Positions 36,657 to 48,591 of a stretch of 64,000 nt of DNA are shown here, piece by piece. Source of the stretch: Dermacentor variabilis (Eukaryota > Arthropoda > Arachnida > Ixodida > Ixodidae); assembly GCF_050947875.1 (NCBI RefSeq), contig NC_134568.1, positions 251,861,767 to 251,925,766 on the forward strand, in the 5' to 3' direction. Under the pieces are notes generated by a model, which saw only the letters and a program-made list of their open reading frames with translations, ran no database searches and was not told the DNA's origin. Positions within the stretch are counted from its first letter, which is position 1. Each line of letters begins with the position of its first letter. A program made the position numbers and the translations under genes.

Positions 36657-36932
36657 GTAACGAAAAGACCCTGCCGCGGTAGTCCAGTGGCGATGGCGTT
36701 GCGCTGCATGCTGAGCTGAAGGCCGCGGGTTCGATCCCGGACACGGCGAGCGCATTTCGGCGGGGGCAACAAATGCAACAACGCTCGTGTACTTGAATTT
36801 AGGTCTACGTTAAAGAAGTCCAGGTTGTCAGAATTAATCCCGAGTCCCCCCAATAGGGCCTGCCCCATAATCAGATCGTGGTTTTAGCACGTAAAACCCC
36901 TGAATTTATTTTGATTTTACGTAATGAAAAGA
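36657..36932 (+). mobile_element. Full-length Ruka-like SINE with target site duplication
   Basis: The body is 36669-36920. It has a clean tRNA-derived head with A-box TAGTCCAGTGG (36680-36690) and B-box GGTTCGATCCC (36728-36738), then GCGCATTTCGGCGGGGGC, CGTGTACTTGAATTTAGG, GTCCAGGTTGTCAGAATTAA, CCCCATAATCAGATCGTGG and a tail with TTTATTTTGATTTTA. GTAACGAAAAGA (36657-36668) and GTAATGAAAAGA (36921-36932) differ at one base and are the duplication. This copy has the best-preserved polymerase III boxes in the window. Confidence 0.92.
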
Positions 36933-37500
36933 GACGAGAGCTGCATCACCAGAAAGGAAATCGACATTTATTTTAGCGCCCAAAAGAAACAAGATCGGCC
37001 AACGAAGGGTCAAGATGCTAAAGCGAAAGATATTAAATACAGTAACATGAAAAGTGAATGGCTAAATGCAAGGTCGAAGTAGGGGTAAACCAGGGGCAAC
37101 AACGACACTGCACAGCAATGGGACACGATTGGTAGAATAAGATAACGGGTAGAAAAAACACAATTACAACTGGTCCCGAGGATATCGCGACGCAATGCCG
37201 CAACTTCAGAGGCCAGAGCGCGAACAGGACAACTGGTTCCTCTTTCCAGGGGACATGACTCCTCTAATCGACCGCGTTGAATGACCCAGTCGATTGACTT
37301 GCTGCAAGCAGGTATACTCGACCTGTCTCACCACTTGCTCAACCCGCCAATGTCGTGTGGGCTTAAACGCCGATATGGGCCGAGTGGAAGTCAACTAGAC
37401 TTCACAAACGCCCGTTTTTATTCCCTGAATCCTTATTCTCAGGTCAACGTTTCCAGGTAAAATTGAACAAGTCTCGAAAATGCGGAAATTTATGCATTTC
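36933..37500. other. Unassigned spacer
   Basis: No recognised feature. Confidence 0.55.
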
Positions 37501-37650
37501 AGAGAGAGAGAGAGAGATAAGTCATAAGGGAAAGCTAGGGAGGTTAACCAGGCTGAACCCGGTAGGCTACCCTGCACTGGGGAAGCGGGAAAGGGGATTG
37601 AAAGAGGGAAAGGAATAAAGAAGGTCAAAGTCTCCCCTGTTACACGCACA
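37501..37650 (-). mobile_element. LINE 3' UTR module with CT tail
   Basis: On the minus strand CCCCAGTGCAGGGTAGCC, GGTTAACCTCCCTAGC and a short CT tail (GA at 37501-37515 on the plus strand) match the 3' end of the RNase H-type LINE. No coding part remains. Confidence 0.75.
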
Positions 37651-38837
37651 CAAGCACTTGCGGTTGCAGAAGGTTCTTTCCGTGTTTTCTTTTTTTCTTT
37701 TTTCGAACATTCATTGTGAAGAAACTATACGGTCTGTGAGCACAATGTTTTGCCAATTGGGAAATCATTAAGTGGAATTTGCTACGTTTATTGCACTATT
37801 TTACGGACGTGTTTTGCAAAAAACACACACACAGTGCATATACGTTTGGCACAGGAGAACTTCTAGAAACGTTATAGGTCTAGACTTTGTTTCCTTTAGA
37901 ATCCAACGCGAACCTTAGCGATACAATTCGCTAGACACGAGTGGGCGCTGTAAGAGTTGGGAGGAAACTCCAGGTCCGCGTCGACGCCAATCTTTTCGTT
38001 CAATCGTCTTTTACGGTTTAACGAGCGCGCCATCACGGTAAGAATGACCATTTTGCCAATAGAAAACTTTAATTTACTAGTGCAGCTTATTTACAAATGT
38101 TCCTCTCAACTACAAGTTAAGAGGGCACGGAAGGAAAATGCTATGAAAAAAAGAAAGAAAAAAAGAAAGAAAAGGAAAAAAGAAACATAAAAGCGAAACG
38201 CGGATGGCATCAGCATCTTTCCATTCCCCTATTAGCACCTCGTGAAGTCACAGATTGAGACGATGTCCCGCGTAGGCTAGTAATCGCTTAGTCAAAAGAA
38301 AAAAAATATGACTGCCCATTTTACTATGAAAAAAAAAAAAAACTCAATTCGCCAAATTTGTGGCGTAGATGTTTCCTGCTCAAATACAAGTACGCCAGAA
38401 TAATACTGGGAAATCCGAGACGTAACATCGATGACATCGCAGAGCTGTGCAAGTGAGAAAGTTTTCCTGCTAATAAGCGAACTTTTTCATTGATTATTCC
38501 CGCTAATGAGAGAATTTTCCCACTCGGAAAGTAGCCGAGAGTGATTTACGAAATAACGGTATTCCAACCTATTCGGTTCTAATGCCTCACTTCAGTGCGC
38601 CGCGAACGCTAAAGAGAAATACAAAATCAGTTCAGATTAGCACAATAACTCTATCTACATTTTGTTGGCGGGAACAGGTCGATTGCCAGCAAAAGTGTTT
38701 TGAACTTCGCGCGCAAACCACGGCACCCATGACGTTGTGTGACGTCACAGATTCTAATCATTTGCCGTTTTCATTTAAGAAACCTTCTCGAAACTTTGTA
38801 GGTTGCATGTTTGGTTCCTACGGGATCTGGTCTAGTC
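37651..38837. other. Unassigned DNA with AAAG-rich patch
   Basis: An imperfect (AAAG)n patch lies at 38145-38188. No gene recognised. A TGACGTCACAG word at about 38740 recalls the CRE at 16649. Confidence 0.5.
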
Positions 38838-39600
38838 AGGGATGGGCGAATATTTGAAGTTTCGAATACGAATCGAATACCCCACAATAACTATTCGTAT
38901 TCTCACGAAAAGTAATATTCGAAACTAACTAAATTTTTCGCAACAACCGAACGTTAAAGTCTGGTTACTTTGCTCTGTCTGCTAAATTAACCGTCGCAAA
39001 TTATCAGCAGTGAACAACGACAAATGTTTTCAGAGCAATGGATAAACAAAAGTGGTACGCTAATCATATTTTCGGTCTGGCGGCGGAAGCCTACATGACA
39101 ACCTCTGACTTCTTTTAGTGTGTCATTATTATTATCTTTTTTTTTTTTGGCAGTCCAGTCAGCTAACAGCTTTATCTTTTACGTTACAACCTGCGATGTT
39201 TTCCTTCTCAAAGACCCTTTTACACGTCCTTGAGTACCTTTTTTTTTTTCTTGTTCCACAACCTTCGTTTATTTATTTTTTTGGAAACATTTACTTAGCG
39301 TTTTTGGGAAGCTATGTCATACAGCAGTCATTTTTTCTTGAAAAGCTTGTTTGCAGCCAGGCTTTAAGTTTTTGAAGGGGTATCAATGCAGTTTTTTTTG
39401 TTTTGTTTATTTACTGACGATTATTAATCTTCCGTTTAAAACCCATCCTTGGTCCCTGATAGCTGTTTTTTTTTTTTTGCACTATTCAGTACAGTAGTGG
39501 TACATAACTTTACAGAAATAAATATTCCTGGTACGCGCGTCTGCACTTGAATGTTCGATATTTGCTATTCTTATTCGAGAAGGTTGATACTCGCTCACTC
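38838..39600. repeat. Candidate TIR element with GAATACGAAT-rich ends
   Basis: The left end GGGATGGGCGAATATTTGAA plus CGAATACGAATCGAATA is partly mirrored by ATATTTGCTATTCTTATTCG at 39555-39577. The inner part is T-rich with several long T runs. The inverted ends are imperfect and no target duplication is clear. Confidence 0.35.
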
Positions 39601-40734
39601 TAAATGTAGCCCTTCTTTAGCGATAAATAATGAGGTAAACAGACGCTGTTAAAACCCCAAAACCTATATGACATCACGGTAGGCTGGCGCAGGCTCATCA
39701 GTGTGGCATCTCTCCCCCGCTTCCGTTTGTGTGTCCTTTCGGGCTGATACAAAGGTTCGCCTCGGGGTAAGAGATAGAGGGAGATAAATAAGATGCGAAA
39801 GGCGGGGAGTTCAACCTGAAGATAAATATCGGTAGCCGTTTTGCGGTTGCCGACGAGTGATTTACTAATACAACTTGACTTAATGGTTATATTTAGTGTG
39901 TAAAGAGTGCCATTGTGACTCGGTGTTTGTGTGGAACTATTCAGTGCTACGCGATATATTACTGGTATAAAGCGCGTCTTCTGTCAGTTGAACGTAACGG
40001 CCACTAGGTCTTTGAAAGGGCATACGCCCTCAACGGGAGAGTGGGCCTGACAGATGACGCCCGAGTCAGAGCGCGCAGGCTTTCCGCTATACATATATAC
40101 TAGGAGGGGCTGGCTCATGCAGCGAAATATTTGAATATGGCGCGTTCTACTTACTACGCGGATTCTTTTTTCCTTTTTTTCTCTTTTTTTTTGCGCAGGG
40201 AAGTCCTCTCTAAAACTGCAACAGCTGTTTTCTGTCAAAGATCAGTGAACTGAACATTTCATTCGTAGTGCGAGCTTAACATGTGTAGTAATCAATATCA
40301 GTGATAGGGTTCATTAACAAAGTAGCTATAGAATCCTACTTTTGCAAAATAAGGGCGAACAACAATTTTTATTAGGTTCCCTCTATTAAGCGTTCGCAGC
40401 TCGCTGGTACGTCACCGATAATTCGAGCTTCATAAGGATGACCGTTCGGCCTTTTTGGTGTAAGATATCGACAGGTTTAGAGCCCAAAACCTGCGGTCCG
40501 ATTAGAACGAACCAATGAGCTTTTGTATACCAATTGTCTAGTTCGCAAGGCAAATGTTACTTACCGTCCTTATCTGCGACAATATTTGACTCTATCATTA
40601 TAGCATGCTCTAGCCAGGGCCTTGGGACATTTTTTCGTCAGAACGACTGTAGAAATTTTAAAACGTCAATGCATGCAGGGGCTCTTTTTTTGAATTCTAT
40701 TTATAACCTTAAACGTATTAATTTTCGTGCCTTT
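39601..40734. other. Unassigned DNA
   Basis: Bases 39770-39840 faintly resemble the LINE 3' module in minus orientation (GGCGGGGAGTTCAACC). Nothing else recognised. Confidence 0.45.
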
Positions 40735-40865
40735 GTTTTATCTCGTCTTTATTCTTTCCGTCATTAATTTCCCCTTACCCTTCCTCCCCTGCAGGATGGC
40801 AAACCAGAATCTCTTCTAGTTAACGTCCCTGCCTTTCCCACCCCATTTCTCTCCGTCTCTATCCA
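40735..40865 (+). mobile_element. LINE 3' UTR module, decayed
   Basis: CCCTTCCTCCCCTGCAGGAT, GGCAAACCAGAATCTCTTCT and GTTAACGTCCCTGCCTTTCC are the family's 3' UTR blocks in order, with substitutions. The CT tail is reduced to short TCTC words. Confidence 0.65.
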
Positions 40866-41925
40866 TATAAACGAGAACGTGCCCCTCTTGAATCACAAAT
40901 CTACCCTGGACCAAAGTCGACACGGAATCGCTGCTGCGACATATGAAAGTAACAAAGCTCTCTGTTGCGGTGAAAGTGCCATAGGCAGTTAACAGTGACA
41001 GTGGTGGCTACCTTCTGTACGTCGTCGTATACACTATCTGCCTAAGGATACCCACGATGCGCGTCTGTCGCATCTCACATACAGAATACAGCGCACATGT
41101 GCGCTGCCTCATAAGCCATTTTCTTTAATTATTTTTAAGAAACTAAAGCAGCAGTTGGTGCCTTTATTGGCACAGGCTTCTCCACTTCGCCGGGAATCAA
41201 CGCAAATTGAAAAAAAGAACCCCAAAAAACATGGGAAGACACTTGATACAATCAAATATTACGAACATTTGTGAAGTTCCGCGCACGTCTAAAGGATGGT
41301 ACAGAAGAAGGCACAAGGACACTCACAGACACACACATCTCCGTAGTGTAATCACACAAAAGAATCTCAAAACAGTTGCATAAGCTGAGAGATTTACAGA
41401 TGAGACGGATGACGTATCTACAACTATCTACATAACAGAACACTATAGCATATAACAAAATCGAACTTTCACAACACATGTACTATACCTGTGGCATTTA
41501 AACTTTTTAATAGTGGGCTCAGCCCCGAACGTTTAGTATGAGCCTAATATTTTTGTAATTTCCGAAAACATTTCGAAAACCGCAAGTGCTCTTTTCATAG
41601 CCCCGTTACTGGCCGTAGGCCAAGTTTTTTTTTTTTTTTTTTTTTTCAGAGTGAATAGCCAATGGTCTAGAAACACTAAATCAGCTTTTGGTGTTCGCCT
41701 TAGTCAAACCGGAATAAGAAGCTAAACAATGTCTTGGAGCCGCAGGTGGTGAGCGCAGAGCGAAGCATGTGCAGCGGGAAGGCTGCACAGTGTGTCCAGA
41801 ATTTTATGGCGTCATGTTTTAGGGCAAAGCGCCGCACATGATGGCAAGGGTCCTCTTTGCCATATGTTTTATTTCGCGCATTTTATGTTTTTGGCTTCGG
41901 TACGAAGCAAACAGACTCGACACTC
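40866..41925. other. Unassigned DNA
   Basis: No gene or repeat recognised; a poly-T run lies at 41625-41646. Confidence 0.5.
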
Positions 41926-42084
41926 ATGACATCGTACGTTGCTGCTTTCCTACTGTTTGCAGTGCTTGCTTCCAACTACAGCGGAGGTCCAGGTCCCGCA
42001 GACAAAAACCTGACGTTATGGTCACTTGGCTCCATCTGCATCGTGTGGGTGATTATACTGTACCAATCTGTCGACACCGACTAG
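41926..42084 (+). CDS. Small candidate secreted or membrane peptide, unknown
   Basis: A 52-codon frame starts MTSYVAAFLLFAVLASNYSG, which looks like a signal peptide with a hydrophobic core. It continues GGPGPADKNLTLW (with an N-x-T glycosylation sequon) and has a second hydrophobic run SICIVWVIILY near the end. A GT-containing AGCGGAGGTCCAGG lies just after the signal-like part and could be a splice donor, so the second half may not be coding. No family is recognised, and a frame this short can arise by chance. Neighbours give no context. Confidence 0.25.
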   Translation: MTSYVAAFLLFAVLASNYSGGPGPADKNLTLWSLGSICIVWVIILYQSVDTD

Positions 42085-43894
42085 CTACCACGCATCGTTG
42101 ACAGCGAGAAGGAAGTTTAGTGGAGTAATGAAAGCCTAACCACCGCAAAGGTATAACGTCCTGAATTTGGCTTCCGCCTTCAAATCGAGAAGAAGAAAAA
42201 AAAAATGCGAATGCTTTAAGAACTTTCAACGGGCTATGTCACTACGCAGGAAGTAACTATGTGACGTTTACTAAAGGTCCTTACAGCGACGAAAAACAAG
42301 CACAGCAGGAGTCCAATCATAGTCCAATCAGACAGCTGGCGAAGGACGGCACATCGTAAAGGCGAACTGTTGAAAATTGCGAACCCACTTATAAGGCACA
42401 TACGTTTATCGGCACATACAAGGTTCAACAACATGATGCCCCAGTATAATTTAAGCTGCCCCCTCAAGTGAGCACTGTATTACGCGCGCTCTGTGAAAAC
42501 GTCTCCCAGTCAACAAGCGACGAAGATATTTCTCTGTTTGCGCCACGGGCAATCCAGGGTTTTAATGGGACAGACATTATCAAGGAGAAAGAGCCCCTCA
42601 AGAGAGGCGGACCACCCAGTTGCTCGCATCCGCTCCTGTCGGCCATCTCGTCTCCTTAAGAGTAACTGCCATAATAACTACAACAGGCGGAACTCGAGTC
42701 TCTGCTCATAACTGCGGCACACGATGACCGCCCTGCACGCTATTCTCTCGAGCAGTCGCGTACTGATAGCGGAAGAGCGGAGGAACACCGGCCGAAAAGA
42801 GCGGCGCAGGCAGCAGCTCTGCGGTCAGACGGTACGACTGCGCCTTCCTTTTCCGCCGTGCCCACTGGACGCGTCGGCGCCTGCAGCCATTTTCACCCAT
42901 GCACCACCCGATCCGCAACAAGGTCAGGCTTGCTGATCCCACAAGTGTCTCCGCGCCTCGGTTCAGGAAAGAAGGCGGGTTCACTTACCTAGAAAGAGCG
43001 AAAAAGAGAGGGAAAAAAATCAGTCGTTAGGCCAGCATTTAGTCATAGCACTTCAGCACAAAGATTTTTACAGCGAATAGCAGTTATGAGCAAGGAAACT
43101 GGCTCATAATGTTCGTTCGTTTGTTCGTTCGTGCGTTCGTTCATTCGTTCGTATGTTCGTTCGTTACGCTTTTTGTTCAAGCATGGCATGGAAAAAAGAA
43201 CATACATTAAGAAAACGTTTACCAGCACAACAACGACCGCACCGCACGGGCGAGAATGACGATGACAGCGGTAGCACGACGACGACACGACAACGGCATG
43301 ACGATGACACTTCTTTCGAATTTTGGGCAACCATGACGCAGGGTTCTCAAGATCATGTAGAAATCTCTAATCGTATCGAGGAGTCCGGAGCTCATAAGTT
43401 TTATTTGCAGCTATTGGGTTAATTAATGAGCGAGTCACTGGAGTCCGGGAATTCCTACTTGATAAAGAATGTTATGTTTAGTACTTGCACTAGTCCGTGA
43501 AGTCTCTGGCCTAAAGCCCGTCGTGTGCGGATGTCCCTCCGAGATACTTAATCACTCAAAATATTACTTGCAATAGAAGGTTATACTTAATATTTGCACA
43601 CGCTCATAACATCTTGTCTGAAGCCTTTTGTGTCTCATATGTCTAATCATGCGAAACTGAAAGACACAAAGAAAGACTGCAAAAAGAGGCAAGGGTGTAC
43701 GCTGAAATCGCGGAGGCAACAACTGCCTTTGACCGAACGTGCGCTAGATGGCGCTAGAATACATTAGCGGCTTCATCAAGACTTGTGGTATTTACACCTT
43801 GCACAAGTTCGTGAACGCGCCTTTGCAGGGGCTATTAATGAGCTAGAGCACGTATAAGGAATATGTACATAAATATTTGAGTGTTTTTTTTTTT
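42085..43894. other. Unassigned DNA; (TTCG)n tract at 43109-43165
   Basis: The tract at 43109-43165 is a GTTCGTTCG-type tetranucleotide repeat with TTTG, ATTC and TATG interruptions. A GC-rich patch lies at 42720-42950. No gene recognised. Confidence 0.5.
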
Positions 43895-44490
43895 TTCGGA
43901 TGATTGTTCTTGGAATTTTTATGCGGATTATGCGGTTGCTAAGGCTGGTGCTTCACTAAACTGCATACAAAGAAGCTTAAGATCCGCAAGTGCCAACCTC
44001 AAAAATACTGCATATCAAACATGCATTAGAAAAATTTTGGAATATGCTTGCCCTCTTTCGGATCCGTTACGAAAATACCTGGTCCAGAAAATAGAAAGGA
44101 TCCAAAACAGAGCGGCCAGGCTCGTCCTGAGCAGGTATGGGAGATATTGTACAAAGATGAAAGCCGAACTACACTGGGATGAGTTGTCATCTCGTCGAAG
44201 AAAATTAAGGATAAAGCTTTTCTACGCAATATATAACAAGAAAACTGGGATAAATAAAGAAGTATTTTGGAGCACCAAATTACGTCTCTGCACGAACTGA
44301 CAATATGTTGAAAATTAGACGAGCCTGTTCGCCAATTCATCTTATTTTAACAAGTATTACCAAGTGGAATCGTTTGTCAAGTGCACAAGTGTGAAGTATA
44401 AATGACTATGTATTTTACGCAAGACTGTAACCCCCCCCTCCCCCCGCAGTAACGCACTCGGGTAATACGGGAATATGCCTTGAATAAAGA
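43895..44490 (+). mobile_element. 5'-truncated LINE: RT thumb to 3' UTR
   Basis: Frame 43905-44270 reads AKAGASLNCIQRSLRSASAN, LEYACPLSDP, KIERIQNRAARLVLSRYG and ELHWDELSSRRRKLRIKLFY, the conserved C-terminal region after RT in a CR1/Jockey-type LINE. A frameshift near 44268 leads to NYVSARTDNMLKIRR and WNRLSSAQV with a stop at 44392-44394. The 3' UTR has CCCCCCCCTCCCCCCGCAGT and ends near AATAAAGAATAA. The catalytic RT motif and endonuclease are missing. The C-run followed by GTAA and CTCGGGTA words resembles the 3' end at 62750-62826. Confidence 0.85.
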
Positions 44491-44708
44491 ATAACGTATA
44501 CATCAGCAGCACAACGCGCAAGAGAGACCTCAAACTTGGCGTAGCAAGTGCATTTCAGTCGCAGTGTTACACGAATTGGAGTTTGTTGTTATTTTCCATA
44601 TGTGTTTGCAGTCAGACACGCACAAAGCCACAAAAGTTGCATTTGCACGACTTATGCGATTAACAACTTGTATACAGGTCTAAAACAAGTGATAACAGTG
44701 ACGCTCGG

Positions 44709-44909
<201 letters not shown>

Positions 44910-44946
44910 GAGTGTGTATAGTGAGTGTATAGTGTGTAGTGTCCCA

Positions 44947-45015
44947 CGTCACCACCAGCTAGCCAGCCCATCGGCCGACGGGCTGACTATAGCTGGTGAT
45001 AAACTGGTGGTGACG
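44947..45015. repeat. Nested dyad symmetry
   Basis: CAGCCCATCGGCCGACGGGC extended to 44985 is a 22-bp near-perfect palindrome (44964-44985). It is framed by CGTCACCACCAG (from 44947) and CTGGTGGTGACG (45004-45015), and by inner AGCTAG/TAGCTGGT arms. It lies 38 bp after the TA-tract palindrome. Confidence 0.8.
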
Positions 45016-45145
45016 GACTAGCTGTTGAACATGTATCCTCTTCGAACATTCAATGTGCGCTACTACATGACTTCTGCAAACGTACTACAAATCCGCTTGC
45101 ACTCCTTGCGCAAGTTTTGGGGTTCAACAACGCTGCTGCGCATGC

Positions 45146-45323
45146 AATAGACAACACTTCGATGGGGGCGAAATGCGAGAACACCCGTGTACTTAGATTT
45201 AGGTGCACGTTAAAGAACCCCAGGTGGTCGAAATTTCCGGAGTCCCCCACTACGGCGTGCCTCATAATCAGAAAGTGGTTTTGGCACGTAAAACCACATA
45301 ATGTAATGTAATAGACAACACTT
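45146..45323 (+). mobile_element. 5'-truncated Ruka-like SINE with exact 14-bp target duplication
   Basis: The body is 45160-45309. It starts inside the SINE at CGATGGGGGCGAAATGCG, so the tRNA-derived head with both promoter boxes is gone. ACACCCGTGTACTTAG, CCCAGGTGGTCGAAATTTCC, GTGCCTCATAATCAG and CACGTAAAACCACATAATG follow. AATAGACAACACTT flanks both sides without mismatch (45146-45159 and 45310-45323). The exact duplication and low divergence from the other copies mark a young insertion. Confidence 0.93.
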
Positions 45324-47324
45324 AGCGAAGAGTATAGCGTTCACGACTGAGCTCGCCGAAAGAATGATAGCGGCATTGGCAGTTGACGCTGCAGAATTTC
45401 CATTGTGCCATGTAAGCTACGAATATTAGGGGTTGGCGCAATGCTGACAGCCTTCTTTACATCCCCTTCTTGTTTTTTCTCCGCGATATATAGCTTCAGC
45501 AACCACGAAGAGACCGAAGAAAACACGCTTCACCCTGCACAGTCAAAGCATGCACTGCATAGCCCTTACTCCTGATTTCGAGAGCGCTCAGACATAAGGA
45601 GCCGCTCTACGGCCGCTACATACGATAACGTGGTTGTTTCGGCCGCTTTCGAATCAAGAATAGTTCGGTCGTCGCAGTATTCCAGCCATCCCACGAGGTG
45701 AATTCGAAATCCGCTTAACACCATTATCTTATCGTGTAAACAGCGTCTGTTAACAGGTTGTAAATCAACGGCGGGCACGCGCTGCAGCACAAAACGAAAG
45801 AAAGAGTAAATAAGGATGAGGCGTAGGCACAGGGGCGTCTGCATGCCGTTTGGGCCATGCAGGAGAACAACCCGATGGGATCGCAGCAGCCAACGACGAT
45901 GCAAGTTTGTTTCGGGCTCCCCGAACGGCGATCAGTTTGCTGCGAGCGCGCATTCTTCCCGGCTTCGAGCATCTCTCGGCAGCATAGGGCGCGGAAACAG
46001 CAAAGGCAAAAGCGGCGAACTCGTAGACAATAGGGCTACGGGACGCGGCAATTATTGCCCCCGGCCGGTGTGATCCGCTGTTATCTCTGCGAGGTATCCG
46101 CAGAAATAACGAGCCGCGCGTAGCGGGTTATTTCTCCTCGTGGCCCCCACAGGGCGCAACCCCCTGGGAGCTGCTGCCACAAGTGGTGCGCCGGCCGTTC
46201 ATCGCCGGGGAGAATTTTGAATGGGCGCAAAGTTTTCTTGATTCGCCTTTTCTGCTGCCTCCGCCGACTTGAGGCCCCAGCTGCCGCCCGACGACCTAAA
46301 AGTTCGGCCGCCATTGTTCCCCTCAAGACTCCGCCAACATCGCCCAATGCGCACGCAGCGGGCGTGTCGATAATTTTGGGCCCAGAAAGAGAAGGAAAAA
46401 ACAAAAACAGCGATCACTGCCGGGTCGTGTACATCTGTGCAGGCGTTGTTGCCGAGCATGTGCCCCCGCGGAAGCGCAGCGAGGGCAGCGCGGAAGCGAT
46501 GTTCTCCTATATACACGTGCACGTATGCCGCTCCATAGAGATATTTGTTACGCCATGGTCGTTACCGTGCCGTCGTCGTAACACGACCTCCTCACCCTCG
46601 ACGTCACCCTCACCATACGCCGGAGAAAAAAAAAAGAAGATAAATTAGCAGATTTCACCTATTCATCCGGCCCTGATTTCTTTTGCTACGACAGCAGCAG
46701 GTCTAGCTCAGCGGACATTTCCGTCGTCGGAATAACTTATTCCCTAGACGCGCAACGTCGTCTTCGACAGCTACAGCATTGCAAGCTATTATAATTATTA
46801 ATCATGCAAATTAATATAAACACTACATGGAGTGAAATAGAAGCCGACTATAGTCATTGTCTCCGGAAAGGGGCACCACGCCCACTCGCTTCAAGAAGAG
46901 AGAGAGAGAGAGAGTGAGAAAATTCACTGACGAATTCGATACTCCCTAATGCGAAATTTGAGCACAGTTGTGTAGGTGTTTTGAATTCACGATATATCGT
47001 GCCAAATAATTTGTTTCTGAACGACAGGGTACTCTCGGCGGCGGTGCTGAGCCTCTGCTTGGGCAGCTCGTTTAGCAGCAGCGGCCGACGAAACATTTCC
47101 GCCGGGACTGTTCACGTTCGCTCTTTGAACCTTCGCTGTGCTCGTTCGCTCGGTTATGCCAACACCGACGCTCCACGCAGGAACGGGCGCCTAAGAGCTG
47201 AGCTCTAAAACGAGCGGGAAGGGGGGGGGGGGAGCTGTGTCCCCCGAAATACATGCACAGACGTGACCACACTTAGAGCCTGCATACTGCACAACATTGC
47301 GCACAAATTACCAAAGGCTCTCGA
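45324..47324. other. Unassigned DNA with GC-rich island 45.9-46.6 kb
   Basis: CpG-rich 45.95-46.6 kb contains CGGCCGCCATTGTTCC (46306), similar to a YY1 site in reverse. Overlapping frames of 107-143 codons on both strands have no domain. A GA tract lies at 46900-46915. Confidence 0.4.
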
Positions 47325-47372
47325 CTCACGCGCGTTTGGCGATTGGCAAAGCATACCGTGCTGGTGTGCCGC
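47325..47372 (-). repeat. Dispersed 48-bp repeat, copy 1
   Basis: ACTCACGCGCGTTTGGCGAT, TGGCAAAGC and CGTGCTGGTGTGCC recur at 48088-48137 with about 80 percent identity. In the minus frame both would read RHT-TV-FA-RQ-RVSRE, which suggests a common origin. Confidence 0.6.
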
Positions 47373-48087
47373 GATAGCTCAGCAGGGGCATGAGTTCTGA
47401 CTCCAGCGCTGCTGGGGAGCAAAGTTTTGCTTTGCTTCGCCACATCGGATAAGAAACAGAAGGTGAAAACGTGGTCTGACGACGGCGGCATGACGGAATC
47501 GGCTAAACCAGTTTCGAGTTAACTGCCCGTCTCAATAAAAAGCTCACCCCCGCGGATCCATTATGCAGTTGGGAGCCGCGAGCACACTATCCACTGAACT
47601 ATCGCGCGTCTTCCGCACTGTGTGGGATTCGCAGTGTGCGTGGTTCATAGTGGGAGGAACCGCTGAAATCGGCTTATATCTTTTGCAAGGCAGTTATGGT
47701 CATTTATGGTATTTCTCTCTTTCTTGATCGACCTGCCTGCTGTCGGGGCGAATACATCTCACTGCAGCGACTTCAAGTGGCCTTAATATGCAACGTCATA
47801 TCGTGCAAGTGGCCTTTAACTGTAAGTCATCTACCATCACGCAATCGCTGTAGCGCTCACGCGACTGCTTATGTATAGTCGCATAAAGACATAACTGGTG
47901 AAAAGCGACCAAAGCCTCCCAGGTTACTCAGGCATAGCTTACTCGTTCCTACAGCGTTAAACGTGCTTCTGAAAGGCCAAGAGAACTGGTCAGTTCTTGC
48001 CGTCCTATAAAAAGCGCGACTCTACGAATATCCCTCCCTAATTCGCGGTCGTACTTTTCGATTCGACGCGCACATGGGTTGAGCGCT
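47373..48087. other. Spacer with tRNA-like remnant
   Basis: At about 47545-47620 on the minus strand CGATAGTTCAGTGGATAGTG resembles an A-box, but no B-box follows at the right distance. Confidence 0.35.
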
Positions 48088-48137
48088 CCCGACTCACGCG
48101 CCTTTGACGAGTGGCAAAGCCGACCGTGCAGGTGTGC
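48088..48137 (-). repeat. Dispersed 48-bp repeat, copy 2
   Basis: Same blocks as 47325-47372: GACTCACGCGCCTTTGACGA, TGGCAAAGCCGACCGTGC and AGGTGTGCC. Confidence 0.6.
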
Positions 48138-48560
48138 CTTGCTTGGCGGCTGTGAGAGCTCGCAAGAAGGGGCACAGCGCTCGGCCCGGCGTCGGGGCCT
48201 GGGCGGGCGGGCCTATTCGTGGCCGGCCCGAAAGAGAGCGATGCGTCCGGCGACGGAGGCAATATCGTGCGGCCCAAAAATCACGTCACGACCCGGCGCG
48301 AGAAACCACGCCTATCGCTTGCCACGCCCACTGCAGCGCTTTTTGGATGCGGCGATTTTCGCTGTCCTTGGGCGTGAAGAAGAAGGCACCACACACCGGT
48401 GCACGCCAGGCACGGCTGTCACGTCAAAGCGCGGCAGGTGCGAGCGGCGGCTGCGGCGCCTCCTCTGCCGCGCGAGGCCCTCAATGAGGCCGCCGGCAAC
48501 CCCGTCCACTTCCTGCGGCCCGTCTTGGTTCACGATTGGACGCCGCGGCCGACCTCTCCC

Positions 48561-48591
<31 letters not shown>

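Noticed and set aside
36669..36745. Possible tRNA gene
   Set aside because: A and B boxes are present but the body continues into conserved SINE blocks, so it is a SINE head.
43109..43165. Regulatory TTCG array
   Set aside because: It is best explained as a decayed tetranucleotide microsatellite.
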